DNA of 13,048 nucleotides from UBA922 sp964571295 (GCA_964571295.1 CAZNAO010000026.1:1-13048), one strand, 5' to 3'. Positions 1-6,110 are shown, numbered from the stretch's first letter. Numbers and translations: made by a program. Notes: generated from the letters alone by a model not told the origin.

Positions 1-81
1 ATGCGACGGCTTGGTATAGAAGTCGTTCGTGGCGAAGGTGAATGGAATTTCTTTGGTAGTCGCTCGATGTACAGTGTTCAC
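1..81 (-). CDS. 5' end of an unidentified protein, cut by the window edge
   Basis: A minus-strand frame is open from a GTG at 81 to the first base, giving 27 residues that begin MNTVHRATTKEIPF. I do not recognise it. The call rests on signals rather than homology: an AGAGGA ribosome site lies at 86-91, four bases before the GTG, and a good sigma70 promoter is at 113-141, so the message would start near 106. A TGA upstream in the same frame limits how far the start could move. Two in-frame residues groups upstream of the GTG (LSIPEDT) also look protein-like, but they have no standard start codon. The opposite strand is also open over 1-99; I judged that less likely because nothing supports it. 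The gene diverges from the one at 252. Confidence 0.5.
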   Translation of the reverse strand, partial: MNTVHRATTKEIPFTFATNDFYTKPSH

Positions 82-112
82 GGTATCCTCTGGAATTGAG
101 AGACAGGTATAT

Positions 113-141
113 GATATACGTCATTTTGTGAGATCAGTCAA
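113..141 (-). promoter_or_regulatory. Sigma70-type promoter for the leftmost minus-strand gene
   Basis: Read on the minus strand, TTGACT (136-141) is followed after exactly 17 bases by TATATC (113-118). The predicted transcript start is near 106, 25 bases before the GTG at 81. Seen in sequence; activity is inferred. Confidence 0.55.
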
Positions 142-161
142 GTGAGTGATACATAGCTATC

Positions 162-190
162 TTGACTTACAGGTGGGTATATGGTATATT
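162..190 (+). promoter_or_regulatory. Near-consensus promoter of the 119-aa gene
   Basis: TTGACT (162-167), a 17-base spacer and TATATT (185-190), with TG at 182-183 making an extended -10. Transcription should begin near 197, which rules out the in-frame TTG at 162 as the start codon and points to the ATG at 252. The -35 boxes of this and the divergent promoter (136-141) form an inverted repeat, AGTCAAG / CTTGACT. Confidence 0.7.
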
Positions 191-241
191 CCTCCGTCCC
201 TGCAGGTCGTCCAGAGTGGACGATTTCTGTATGGGACATTC

Positions 242-246
242 AGGAG
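242..246 (+). promoter_or_regulatory. Shine-Dalgarno site deciding the start at 252
   Basis: AGGAG with a 5-base spacer to ATG at 252. It favours this ATG over the TTG at 162 in the same frame. Confidence 0.65.
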
Positions 247-251
247 TGAGT

Positions 252-611
252 ATGAAGCCGGAGAAGTGTGTTGAGTTCTATTTACCCATGAATGTCGTCT
301 GGATGACGATCTCATGGGCGATTGAAGACGGCAAAAAGATTCGGGTGGAAGTACCTGGTGTAGGGTCAATAGACCTGAAACCGCTCACCCACTCTCGCGA
401 GGAGAGCCTGGTCTACTTCGGGGCTATGGAAGTCGTGACCGATTCTCCGAGTTTCAAGCTGGCAGATTCGCAGAGTGGACTCGTGTCAGGTGTCTTCGAC
501 GAGAGCACCGGGCGTATGTGCCTCAGGAACGGTCCGCCACCCCTGCCTCAGCCGAAGGCTGCAACCGAAAGCGGGGGCGTCTACATCTCCCGCTATCTTG
601 CGCCCAACTGA
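252..611 (+). CDS. Unidentified 119-aa protein
   Basis: I do not recognise this protein. The start is the ATG at 252 because it has AGGAG at 242-246 and lies downstream of the predicted transcript start near 197; the frame could be read from a TTG at 162, but that overlaps the promoter. The product has no obvious signal peptide or membrane helix. Its middle alternates hydrophobic and polar residues (KIRVEVPGVGSIDL), suggesting a beta-rich fold, followed by a short proline-rich stretch (NGPPPLPQPK, about residues 93-102) and a tail ending in SRYLAPN. It is monocistronic: own promoter upstream, structured 3' region (618-677) and terminator (686-720) downstream. Base composition is GC-richer than the core genes (33 G/C of 60 in 421-480), so recent acquisition is possible. 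Coding status is supported by the complete set of expression signals, not by homology. Confidence 0.62.
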   Translation: MKPEKCVEFYLPMNVVWMTISWAIEDGKKIRVEVPGVGSIDLKPLTHSREESLVYFGAMEVVTDSPSFKLADSQSGLVSGVFDESTGRMCLRNGPPPLPQPKAATESGGVYISRYLAPN

Positions 612-617
612 ACGCAT

Positions 618-677
618 CCCGACCGCGCACAAAACGCTACGATTGTCCTTGTGACACGTAATGCAAGCGCGTTCGGG
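618..677 (+). other. Structured 3' region between stop codon and terminator
   Basis: 618-628 can pair with 667-677 (10 of 11 positions, mostly G-C). Inside it, 638-641 pairs with 657-660 and 644-647 with 653-656 around a 5-base loop. An alternative 8-bp stem, GATTGTCC (641-648) with GGACAATC (677-684), overlaps and would compete or form a pseudoknot. The element begins 6 bases after the stop codon. It could be part of a complex 3' end or a small RNA; function unknown. Confidence 0.4.
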
Positions 678-685
678 GACAATCT

Positions 686-720
686 ACCCTATACCAACAT
701 GGTATGGGGTTTTTGTTTTG
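686..720 (+). terminator. Rho-independent terminator of the 119-aa gene
   Basis: A 10-bp stem (686-695 with 701-710, one T-G wobble), loop AACAT, then TTTTGTTTTG. The stem and loop closely resemble the hairpin at 9346-9370 in the opposite orientation. Confidence 0.8.
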
Positions 721-726
721 TGTAAT

Positions 727-752
727 TAAAATAAAAACCCCTATTTTGGGGT
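727..752 (-). terminator. Rho-independent terminator of the 97-aa gene
   Basis: On the minus strand, ACCCC (752-748) pairs with GGGGT (741-737) around AAAATA and is followed by TTTTATTTTAATT. It sits back to back with the plus-strand terminator at 686-720, as expected between convergent genes. Confidence 0.65.
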
Positions 753-773
753 GTGCCTATGAAATGGGTCGGC

Positions 774-822
774 GCGGTACGACCCGATGAGTGCACGCAA
801 GGTGCGCTGTCAGTCGTACCGC
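774..822 (-). other. Long-stem hairpin in the 3' region of the 97-aa gene
   Basis: GCGGTACGAC (774-783) and GTCGTACCGC (813-822) form a perfect 10-bp stem enclosing 29 bases. Inside, 791-796 can pair with 802-807 (five Watson-Crick pairs plus one T-G on the plus strand, an A-C mismatch on the minus transcript). It begins 9 bases after the stop codon and precedes the terminator at 727-752. No known RNA family recognised. Confidence 0.4.
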
Positions 823-831
823 TCCGAAGAG

Positions 832-1125
832 CTAGTTGAGCTGCGGATTCCGCTTGGGGTTGCGGAAGATACGGTCGTATCCCTCGCAGTACTCCCGCGA
901 GTTCACCTTGGCGGGTCCGCGCTGCTTGCCGCCATGTTTGCGGTGGTAGACGTTGCCGCCAGGAGAGCCGGGGCACTGCTCCCATTCGCCGCTGCCGTCG
1001 GGCGTGGGCGTCACGATTGCGGTCGCGACCTCGACGCGATCCTCGTGATGGCGATGGATCACGTATTGGTTGCCTTCGAGGCGATCAGCCAGCACGATGT
1101 GTTCGTCAGGAGCTTTGCTGCTCAT
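832..1125 (-). CDS. Unidentified 97-aa basic/histidine-rich protein
   Basis: I do not recognise this protein. The start is the ATG at 1125 because GGAGG (1134-1130) lies just upstream; an ATG 13 codons earlier (1164) has no ribosome site. The product has no signal peptide or membrane helix. It is hydrophilic: a histidine cluster (YVIHRHHEDR, about residues 21-30), a small proline/threonine turn (TPTPDGSG), a glycine-rich stretch, a basic segment (YHRKHGGKQRGPAKVN) and a C-terminal part with one of its two cysteines (YCEGYDRIFRNPK). The basic segment could bind nucleic acid, but this is a guess. Own promoter (1243-1271) and terminator (727-752) make it monocistronic. GC is very high for the window (43 of 60 in 961-1020 against about 28 of 60 in 2161-2220), which suggests foreign origin. 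The opposite strand is also open (787-1206), but gives a low-complexity alanine/valine-rich translation without start signals. Confidence 0.62.
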   Translation of the reverse strand: MSSKAPDEHIVLADRLEGNQYVIHRHHEDRVEVATAIVTPTPDGSGEWEQCPGSPGGNVYHRKHGGKQRGPAKVNSREYCEGYDRIFRNPKRNPQLN

Positions 1126-1129
1126 GTGT

Positions 1130-1157
1130 CCTCCAGTGACTGCCTCCCTCTGCAGTC
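1130..1157 (-). promoter_or_regulatory. Shine-Dalgarno site and adjacent leader hairpin
   Basis: On the minus strand GGAGG (1134-1130) is four bases from the ATG at 1125. Immediately upstream a 6-bp hairpin, GACTGC/GCAGTC (1138-1143 with 1152-1157), displays a second SD-like GGGAG in its 8-base loop. The site decides the start codon; a regulatory role for the hairpin is speculative. Confidence 0.5.
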
Positions 1158-1242
1158 GGTTCATGCGTTGAAGATCAGGGAGATACTGCGGGCAAATAAT
1201 CTGTAAGCAGTACCCCCACGACCTTTCAAGGCAAGAAAATTG

Positions 1243-1271
1243 ATGTTACCAACAAAAATGAAACATGTCAA
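1243..1271 (-). promoter_or_regulatory. Promoter of the 97-aa gene
   Basis: On the minus strand, perfect TTGACA (1271-1266), 17-base spacer, then TAACAT (1248-1243) preceded by TGg as an extended -10. Predicted start near 1236 gives a leader of about 110 bases, long compared with the core genes here. Confidence 0.65.
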
Positions 1272-1285
1272 GAATAGAAGAATAT

Positions 1286-1317
1286 ATAAAAATAACCCGA
1301 TATCGGGTTATTTTTAT
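1286..1317 (-). terminator. Perfect 32-base palindrome terminating tRNA-Lys
   Basis: 1286-1317 is a perfect palindrome centred on GATATC: stem of A/T outer pairs and a TAACCCG core. It lies 21 bases past the tRNA-Lys 3' end and carries T5 on both strands, so it works as a terminator for the tRNA and could act in both directions. Confidence 0.7.
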
Positions 1318-1338
1318 TCCGGCTCCATAATTACAGTG

Positions 1339-1411
1339 TGACCCCGGTGGGGATCGAACCCACGACCATTGGCTTAAAAGGCCACTGCTCTACCAGCTGA
1401 GCTACAGGGTC
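1339..1411 (-). tRNA. tRNA-Lys (anticodon UUU)
   Basis: The minus strand folds as a full cloverleaf. The 7-bp acceptor is GACCCTG with CGGGGTC, D stem GCTC/GAGC, anticodon loop CTTTTAA (anticodon UUU, 1376-1378), T arm GTGGG-TTCGATC-CCCAC, and discriminator A at 1339. The outermost anticodon-stem pair (27-43) is a G-A mismatch. CCA is not encoded (CAC follows the discriminator). It has its own promoter (1426-1454) and terminator (1286-1317). Confidence 0.95.
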
Positions 1412-1425
1412 ATAAAGACGGAAAT

Positions 1426-1454
1426 ATGATATACTATGCATACAAAAAAGTCAA
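1426..1454 (-). promoter_or_regulatory. tRNA-Lys promoter
   Basis: On the minus strand TTGACT (1454-1449), a 17-base spacer, TATCAT (1431-1426); start near 1419, about 8 bases before the mature tRNA. Its -10 box shares bases with the -10 of the divergent ATPase promoter. Confidence 0.65.
1427..1435 (+). promoter_or_regulatory. Extended -10 promoter of the cation ATPase gene
   Basis: TGaTATACT, with no convincing -35. Predicted start near 1442 gives a leader of about 23 bases to the ATG at 1465 and excludes the ATG at 1426, which lies inside the promoter. Confidence 0.55.
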
Positions 1455-1464
1455 GAAAATGCAT

Positions 1465-4143
1465 ATGTCAAAAAATAATGAATTCCACGGTCTGAGTATC
1501 ACACATTCTTTTGATATTCTCGGGACGGGAAAGCAGGGGCTCTCAGAGACTGAGGCACGGCAACGGCTTAGTGAATACGGTACCAATGAAATCGCTGGAA
1601 AAAAAAGTGAGGCAACCGGGTGGAATATTTTTATTGAACAATTCAAAAGTCCACTGATCATTATCTTAATTCTTGCAGGATTAGTCAGTTTTTTGTTACA
1701 GGAGTGGGTTGACGTGATCGTAATTGCAATTACAGTTGGGGTAAACGTAATGGTCGGTTTTGTGCAGGAATATCAGGCGAATGCGGCACTTAAAAAATTG
1801 AAAAACATGGTGACGTACAGTGCGACGGTGGTACGCGGTGGTGCGGTAGTGCGAGTACCGAGTGAACAGATTGTGCCGGGTGATATCATGAATATCCGTG
1901 CGGGAGACAAGGTGCAAGCTGACGGACGTGTAATCGAAGTGTCTGAATGTGAGATAAACGAAGCAGTTCTGACCGGTGAGGTAGAACCGCAACGGAAAAT
2001 AACCGACAAAATCGTACAAAAAAATATTTCAATTGCAGATCGGGTGAATATGGTATATCGCGGCACTGTCGTGACGCGGGGTCGCGCGGTCATAGTGGTG
2101 ACGCACACCGGAAGACAGACGGAAATCGGAAAAATTGCGGAAATGGTCGAGAATATCGGAGAAGAAGCGACACCATTGCAGAAACAGATTTCGAAATTGG
2201 GGCGCATTCTCGGAATTGTGGTGTTACTGATGTGTACTGCAATTATGGGCCTCGGCATAATATCTTCGTCAGAAGAAGTTGGAAGTGGAATTGAATTGTT
2301 CAAGACCGCGGTTGCAGTTGCGGTTGCAGCAATCCCCGAAGGATTGGCGATTTCCATGACCGTTATCCTTGCGATCGGCATGAAGCACGTACTGCGAAGG
2401 CAGGCACTGGTCAGAAAATTGCTTGCAGCAGAAACATTGGGATCAGTATCAGTCATTTGTACTGACAAGACTGGAACTTTGACTGAAGGGAATATGTCCG
2501 TAGTGCGAGTGGTGACGGGAAGCGCTACGTTTGGCGCGGAAGATATGGTGTTGGAAAAAAATTTGAAAGATGCTGAATTGAAAGATGCGCGCTATGCGCT
2601 CGAGCTCGGTATTATCTGCAATGACGGCACGATCGAAAATTATGAGAAATCACGGGAAGAATGGACCGTTTCTGGTAATCTCACGGATGCAGCACTGATC
2701 AAGTATGGATTTGCACTGAAGATGTACAAGCCAGAGCTTGATCATGTCTACGAACGCAAGGCGGATATACCGTTCGACAGTAAAAAGAAGTACATGGCAG
2801 TGCTCGCGAGCGATGGGACATCGCATATCGTTATTATGAAAGGGGCGCCTGAAAAAATGTATCCGCGTCTTAAAGGGTATCGGGCAGACGGGAAAATGCA
2901 TGTATGGGGTTCGGGAGGAGAAAAATATATCAGGTCAAAAGAACGGAGTTTGACCGAGGAGGGTCTTCGTGTCATTGCAGTCGCATATAAAGAAGTGCAT
3001 GCAGGTAAAAAAGTATTGGGAGAACATGATTTGAAAGATTTGGTATTTGCAGGATTGATCGTATTTGCTGACCCTTTGAGAAGTGATGTGCCGGATACTG
3101 TTGTTGCTGCCAAGCGCGCAGGAATTCGAGTGATCATGATGACGGGGGATCACAGTGCTACTGCACGTACGATCGCGCGGACTGCAGGAATTGGAGACAT
3201 GTCAGGCGCCGTCTGTGAAGGAATCGAATTGGATGTCTTAGATGATCGGGAGTTGTTGGAAAAAATAAGAACTGTATCGGTCTTTGCCCGTGTTGAACCA
3301 AAACATAAAATGCGAATCGTGAAAGCACTTCAGGCAGAGGGGGAAGTGGTGGCTATGACTGGAGACGGGGTCAATGATGCGCCTGCCTTGAAAGCTGCGG
3401 ATATCGGAGTTGCGGTTGGGTCGGGTACCGACGTGGCAAAAGAAATTGCCGACCTGATTCTTCTTAATAATTCATTTACCACGATTGTCGCTTCGGTAGA
3501 AGAGGGGCGTGGCATCTATCAAAACATCAAAAAAGTGGTCTTGTATTTGCTCTCAAGCAGTTTTTCGGAAGTACTTTTGATTACTGCAAGTATTATTGCG
3601 GGACTTCCCTTGCCAGTACTCCCCGTGCAGATTTTATGGGTAAATCTGATACAGGATTCGTTTCCGGTGATTGCACTCGCGTTTGACCGTACCGACAGCG
3701 GGAATATGCAGGAACCCCCGAGAAAGCGTAGTGCTCCGATTATCGATTCTGAGATCCGGAATATCATCATTGCAAAAACTATTTTTGCAAATATACTCTT
3801 GATCGGGATGTTCCTGTATTTTTATCGGGCACATACGGATATGACCATGATCAGGACGATTATGTTTCTTGCATTCGCGGTTGACGCATTATTCTATATT
3901 TATCCAATCAGGAATTTGAAAAAATCATTGTTTCGAATTCCGTGGTTCGACAATAATTATTTAACTCTTGCGGTTGTATTCGGATGGACGATGCTCATTG
4001 CAGCGGTTTATTGGGCACCGCTTCAGAATATACTCCATACTGTGCCGTTGGGTAGGCAGGAATGGGGAATTTTGCTGACATTTGGATGTATCAACATGTT
4101 GTTTGTGGAATTGACAAAAGCTTACCTTGCTCGTAAGAAATAA
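1465..4143 (+). CDS. P2A-type (Ca2+-ATPase-like) cation-transporting P-type ATPase
   Basis: Membrane pump that uses ATP to move cations; 892 aa, normal for the family. In order: N-terminal cation-ATPase domain (about 5-75), helices M1-M2 (about 60-105), actuator domain with TGE at 170-172, M3-M4 with PEGL at 291-294, phosphorylation site DKTGT with D334, nucleotide domain with KGAPE (459-463), hinge TGDGVNDAP (632-640), then M5-M10. Compared with the SERCA ion sites from memory, the acidic residues in M4 (E292), M5 (E702) and M6 (D731, with N727) are kept, but the M5 Asn is Ser (S699) and the M6 Thr is Gln (Q730). Calcium is therefore likely but not certain; Mn2+ or another cation is possible. 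The start is the ATG at 1465 because the predicted transcript begins near 1442; ATGs at 1426 and 1459 are alternatives. No ribosome site is visible. Confidence 0.93.
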   Translation: MSKNNEFHGLSITHSFDILGTGKQGLSETEARQRLSEYGTNEIAGKKSEATGWNIFIEQFKSPLIIILILAGLVSFLLQEWVDVIVIAITVGVNVMVGFVQEYQANAALKKLKNMVTYSATVVRGGAVVRVPSEQIVPGDIMNIRAGDKVQADGRVIEVSECEINEAVLTGEVEPQRKITDKIVQKNISIADRVNMVYRGTVVTRGRAVIVVTHTGRQTEIGKIAEMVENIGEEATPLQKQISKLGRILGIVVLLMCTAIMGLGIISSSEEVGSGIELFKTAVAVAVAAIPEGLAISMTVILAIGMKHVLRRQALVRKLLAAETLGSVSVICTDKTGTLTEGNMSVVRVVTGSATFGAEDMVLEKNLKDAELKDARYALELGIICNDGTIENYEKSREEWTVSGNLTDAALIKYGFALKMYKPELDHVYERKADIPFDSKKKYMAVLASDGTSHIVIMKGAPEKMYPRLKGYRADGKMHVWGSGGEKYIRSKERSLTEEGLRVIAVAYKEVHAGKKVLGEHDLKDLVFAGLIVFADPLRSDVPDTVVAAKRAGIRVIMMTGDHSATARTIARTAGIGDMSGAVCEGIELDVLDDRELLEKIRTVSVFARVEPKHKMRIVKALQAEGEVVAMTGDGVNDAPALKAADIGVAVGSGTDVAKEIADLILLNNSFTTIVASVEEGRGIYQNIKKVVLYLLSSSFSEVLLITASIIAGLPLPVLPVQILWVNLIQDSFPVIALAFDRTDSGNMQEPPRKRSAPIIDSEIRNIIIAKTIFANILLIGMFLYFYRAHTDMTMIRTIMFLAFAVDALFYIYPIRNLKKSLFRIPWFDNNYLTLAVVFGWTMLIAAVYWAPLQNILHTVPLGRQEWGILLTFGCINMLFVELTKAYLARKK

Positions 4144-4217
4144 AACAAAACACCGCCTACGGCTCTCCTTTGCTATCCTGAAATATGTTCGGGACACCAA
4201 AGGGTATGCAGGCGGTG
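4141..4217 (-). terminator. Complex hairpin terminator of the 71-aa membrane protein gene
   Basis: 4151-4158 pairs with 4210-4217 (8 bp), 4167-4172 with 4198-4203 (6 bp), and 4176-4181 with 4189-4194 (6 positions), around a 7-base loop. Read on the minus strand it is followed by a T-rich tail (4150-4141, TTTTGTTTTA), so it should end the transcript from 4482. One T-G pair (4179-4192) would be an A-C mismatch on that strand. It is far larger than an ordinary terminator and may be a structured RNA element. Confidence 0.5.
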
Positions 4218-4242
4218 AATGAGAATCCACGTGGTGCATACC
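4203..4242. repeat. Inverted repeat competing with the adjacent terminator stem
   Basis: GGTATGCA (4203-4210) and TGCATACC (4235-4242) are perfect inverted arms of 8 bp. The left arm overlaps bases used by the hairpin at 4151-4217, and an 8-base palindrome CCACGTGG (4227-4234) lies between the arms. Two exclusive folds are possible. Confidence 0.4.
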
Positions 4243-4266
4243 GCAAGAGCGATCTGTGTGGCGGAC

Positions 4267-4482
4267 TCAGCAGAAACAGAACATGCCGCATCGGATCGGC
4301 TCATGGTTGTCGTAAGGGAGTTGTCGCTTGGGCTCCTTCTCCTGCTGCTTCGGTGGGGGTGCCGGAGGAATAGCGTGGGGCGGTTCAGCCCGTTCGCTTG
4401 ACACGCGTATGACCGTATACACCATGCAGATGTACAGGGTCGTCAACAGGTAGACGAGAATCGTAATGCAGTGCTCTCTCAA
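4267..4482 (-). CDS. Unidentified 71-aa single-pass membrane protein
   Basis: I do not recognise this protein. The start chosen is the TTG at 4482, because AGGAGA (4494-4489) precedes it by 6 bases; a GTG at 4518 in the same frame has no such site and lies at the promoter. One hydrophobic helix spans about residues 5-26 (ITILVYLLTTLYICMVYTVI). A proline-rich segment (PPHAIPPAPPPK, about 34-45), a charged stretch and a cysteine-containing end (RCGMFCFC) follow. The short basic N-terminus gives no clear topology. It lies between convergent and divergent neighbours: the ATPase gene ends toward it, and pyruvate kinase starts away from it. GC content is higher than in the core genes (39 of 60 in 4321-4380). 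The good ribosome site and terminator support a real gene; the antisense frame 4185-4373 looks like a shadow. Confidence 0.55.
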   Translation of the reverse strand: MREHCITILVYLLTTLYICMVYTVIRVSSERAEPPHAIPPAPPPKQQEKEPKRQLPYDNHEPIRCGMFCFC

Positions 4483-4488
4483 GGCAAG

Positions 4489-4494
4489 TCTCCT
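4489..4494 (-). promoter_or_regulatory. Shine-Dalgarno site deciding a TTG start
   Basis: AGGAGA on the minus strand, 6 bases before TTG at 4482. It is the main reason to prefer that unusual start codon. Confidence 0.5.
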
Positions 4495-4518
4495 TTTTTG
4501 ATTTCCGATACCGGACAC

Positions 4519-4545
4519 CTTAAACTATGGATCAGCTCTTGTCAA
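4519..4545 (-). promoter_or_regulatory. Possible promoter of the 71-aa membrane protein gene
   Basis: On the minus strand a perfect TTGACA (4545-4540) with a weak TTTAAG (4524-4519) after only 15 bases. Position is right (leader of about 30 bases), but the -10 is poor. Confidence 0.35.
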
Positions 4546-4555
4546 TGTACGGCAG

Positions 4556-4584
4556 TTGCCCCTTTTAGGCTTTCACGCTACACT
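4556..4584 (+). promoter_or_regulatory. Possible pyruvate kinase promoter
   Basis: TTGCCC (4556-4561), 17 bases, TACACT (4579-4584). The start would be near 4591, leaving a leader of only a few bases before ATG 4595 or about 19 bases before ATG 4610. Both boxes match consensus at four of six bases. Confidence 0.4.
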
Positions 4585-4594
4585 ATAGCCAAAC

Positions 4595-6058
4595 ATGATT
4601 TATACCTCTATGACCAAAAAAACCAAACAGACAAAAATCGTCGCGACGATCGGACCAGCGTGTGAAGCTGTAGATACGCTTGAGCGTATGGTAAAAGCTG
4701 GTATGAATGTGTGTCGTCTCAATTTTTCCCACGGTTCTCATGAAAATCATGCGATGCTTATTGAACATATTCGTGAGGTGGAAAAACAGACCGGAGAGCC
4801 TATTGCAATATTACAGGACTTGCAGGGACCCAAATTGCGGCTTGGTGAGTTACCTGAATCAGGTATTGAATTGAAAGCGGGTGAAGAGGTGGTATTCGCG
4901 CATGAGCCAGAGAACTCAGGTGAACTCCCAATTGGTTTTGAACAATTGCATGAATACGTAAAACCGGGAGAACGTATATTGCTTGATGATGGGAAACGGG
5001 AAGTAGTTGTCGTTCGTATCGAAAACAAGAAAATTGTCGCGAAAGTGATTGTTGGTGGAGTGCTTACCTCGCACAAAGGATTAAACATCCCTGATTCAGA
5101 TTTGAAAACTCTTGATGTGTTGACAGATAAAGATAAGACTGATTTACGATTCGGGGTTGAGCATAATGTGGACTGGGTCGCGCTCTCATTTGTCATGGAT
5201 CCTCAGGATATTCTGGATGTAAAATTCTTTATCAAAGAGGTCGAACAGTCATTGGGGCGAGTAGGAGAAAGTCCGATAAGAGTTATTGCAAAAATAGAAA
5301 AACATGAAGCGGTGAAAAAAATAGAAAAAATTATCGAAGTTGCGGACGGAATTATGATTGCGCGAGGTGATTTGGGTATTGAGATGCCCGCTGAGGATGT
5401 CCCATTGATCCAGAAAAAAATTATCGATCTTGCTCGTGCGTATGCGAAGCCGGTGATCGTAGCGACTCAGATGCTTGATTCAATGCAACATAGCCCTCGT
5501 CCGACACGGGCAGAAGTTTCTGATGTGTCGAATGCGGTCATTGATCATACGGACGCAGTTATGCTCTCAAATGAGACCGCAACGGGAGAATATCCGGTCG
5601 AAACCATTGAGACTATGGCAAAAGTTATTGTATCTGCGGAAATCTCGGTCTATGATGATGTAGGGAATGTGATTGGTTCAAAAACCAGAAAAAAAACAGT
5701 GGAAGGTACGATGAGTAGCTTGTCAAAATTGGTTGCCGAAGAAGTTGGAGCAAGACTGATTCTTTCGGCATCGTTGTCAGGTGAGACCGGACGTCTGATT
5801 TCTGAGTATCGCCCAGAGTTGCCGATTGCAGTCGCGACCAGTTCGGTTCGAGTGCTTCGCCAACTCAATTTGTCCTGGGGCGTGCGTCCGTTTATGCTTG
5901 AAGAGTGTAAAACTATAGAAGAGCTTATAGAACGTTCGATTCTAAAACTCAAGGATGCTAAAATGGTGAAGGTCGGAGATCAGATTATTGTGGTTGCGGG
6001 AGAGCCGGTCGGACAGGCGGGGCATGTAAATTTGCTCGAAGTGCGCGAGGTAACATGA
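4595..6058 (+). CDS. pyk: Pyruvate kinase
   Basis: Cytosolic glycolytic enzyme: PEP + ADP to pyruvate + ATP. 487 aa, normal length. The N-terminal barrel begins with KIVATIGPA and the conserved NFSHG; next QDLQGPKLRLG, the inserted B domain with DDGK, and GLNIPD. The catalytic and metal site is visible: AKIEK (232-236; catalytic K233, metal ligand E235), ARGDLGIE (256-263; metal ligand D259), then ATQMLDSM (290-297), PRPTRAEVSDV and MLSNETA. The usual SGE in that last motif is SNE here (N326). A C-terminal regulatory domain occupies about 370-487. The ATG at 4595 is used; ATG 4610 (MTKKTKQTK) is equally plausible, and neither has a ribosome site. PEP synthase follows 159 bases downstream on the same strand, but a hairpin (6081-6109) and a new promoter (6118-6126) separate them, so they are probably separate transcripts. 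Confidence 0.96.
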   Translation: MIYTSMTKKTKQTKIVATIGPACEAVDTLERMVKAGMNVCRLNFSHGSHENHAMLIEHIREVEKQTGEPIAILQDLQGPKLRLGELPESGIELKAGEEVVFAHEPENSGELPIGFEQLHEYVKPGERILLDDGKREVVVVRIENKKIVAKVIVGGVLTSHKGLNIPDSDLKTLDVLTDKDKTDLRFGVEHNVDWVALSFVMDPQDILDVKFFIKEVEQSLGRVGESPIRVIAKIEKHEAVKKIEKIIEVADGIMIARGDLGIEMPAEDVPLIQKKIIDLARAYAKPVIVATQMLDSMQHSPRPTRAEVSDVSNAVIDHTDAVMLSNETATGEYPVETIETMAKVIVSAEISVYDDVGNVIGSKTRKKTVEGTMSSLSKLVAEEVGARLILSASLSGETGRLISEYRPELPIAVATSSVRVLRQLNLSWGVRPFMLEECKTIEELIERSILKLKDAKMVKVGDQIIVVAGEPVGQAGHVNLLEVREVT

Positions 6059-6080
6059 TCGAAAAACAGAAGCTGTTGAT

Positions 6081-6110
6081 AACGGTCGACGAAATTCTCG
6101 TCGACCGTTT
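6081..6110 (+). terminator. Hairpin downstream of pyruvate kinase
   Basis: Perfect 12-bp stem (6081-6092 with 6098-6109), loop AATTC, 22 bases after the stop. The T tract is short (TTT then TATAAT), so termination may be incomplete. Confidence 0.65.

Noticed and set aside
1..99. Plus-strand open frame ending in TGA at 97-99
   Set aside because: Could be the tail of an upstream gene, but the minus strand has a promoter, ribosome site and start codon for the same stretch.
162..251. TTG at 162 as the start of the 119-aa gene
   Set aside because: It is part of the -35 box; the ATG at 252 has an SD site.
787..1206. Plus-strand frame of 139 codons opposite the 97-aa gene
   Set aside because: No ribosome site or promoter; alanine/valine-rich translation typical of the antisense of a GC-rich gene.
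1426..1464. ATG at 1426 as the ATPase start
   Set aside because: It overlaps the extended -10 box, upstream of the predicted transcript start.
4185..4401. Plus-strand frames opposite the 71-aa membrane protein
   Set aside because: No start signals; they overlap the structured terminator and lack recognisable features.
5561..5578. SNE instead of SGE in pyruvate kinase
   Set aside because: A single conservative motif change in an otherwise intact enzyme; not enough to call it altered.
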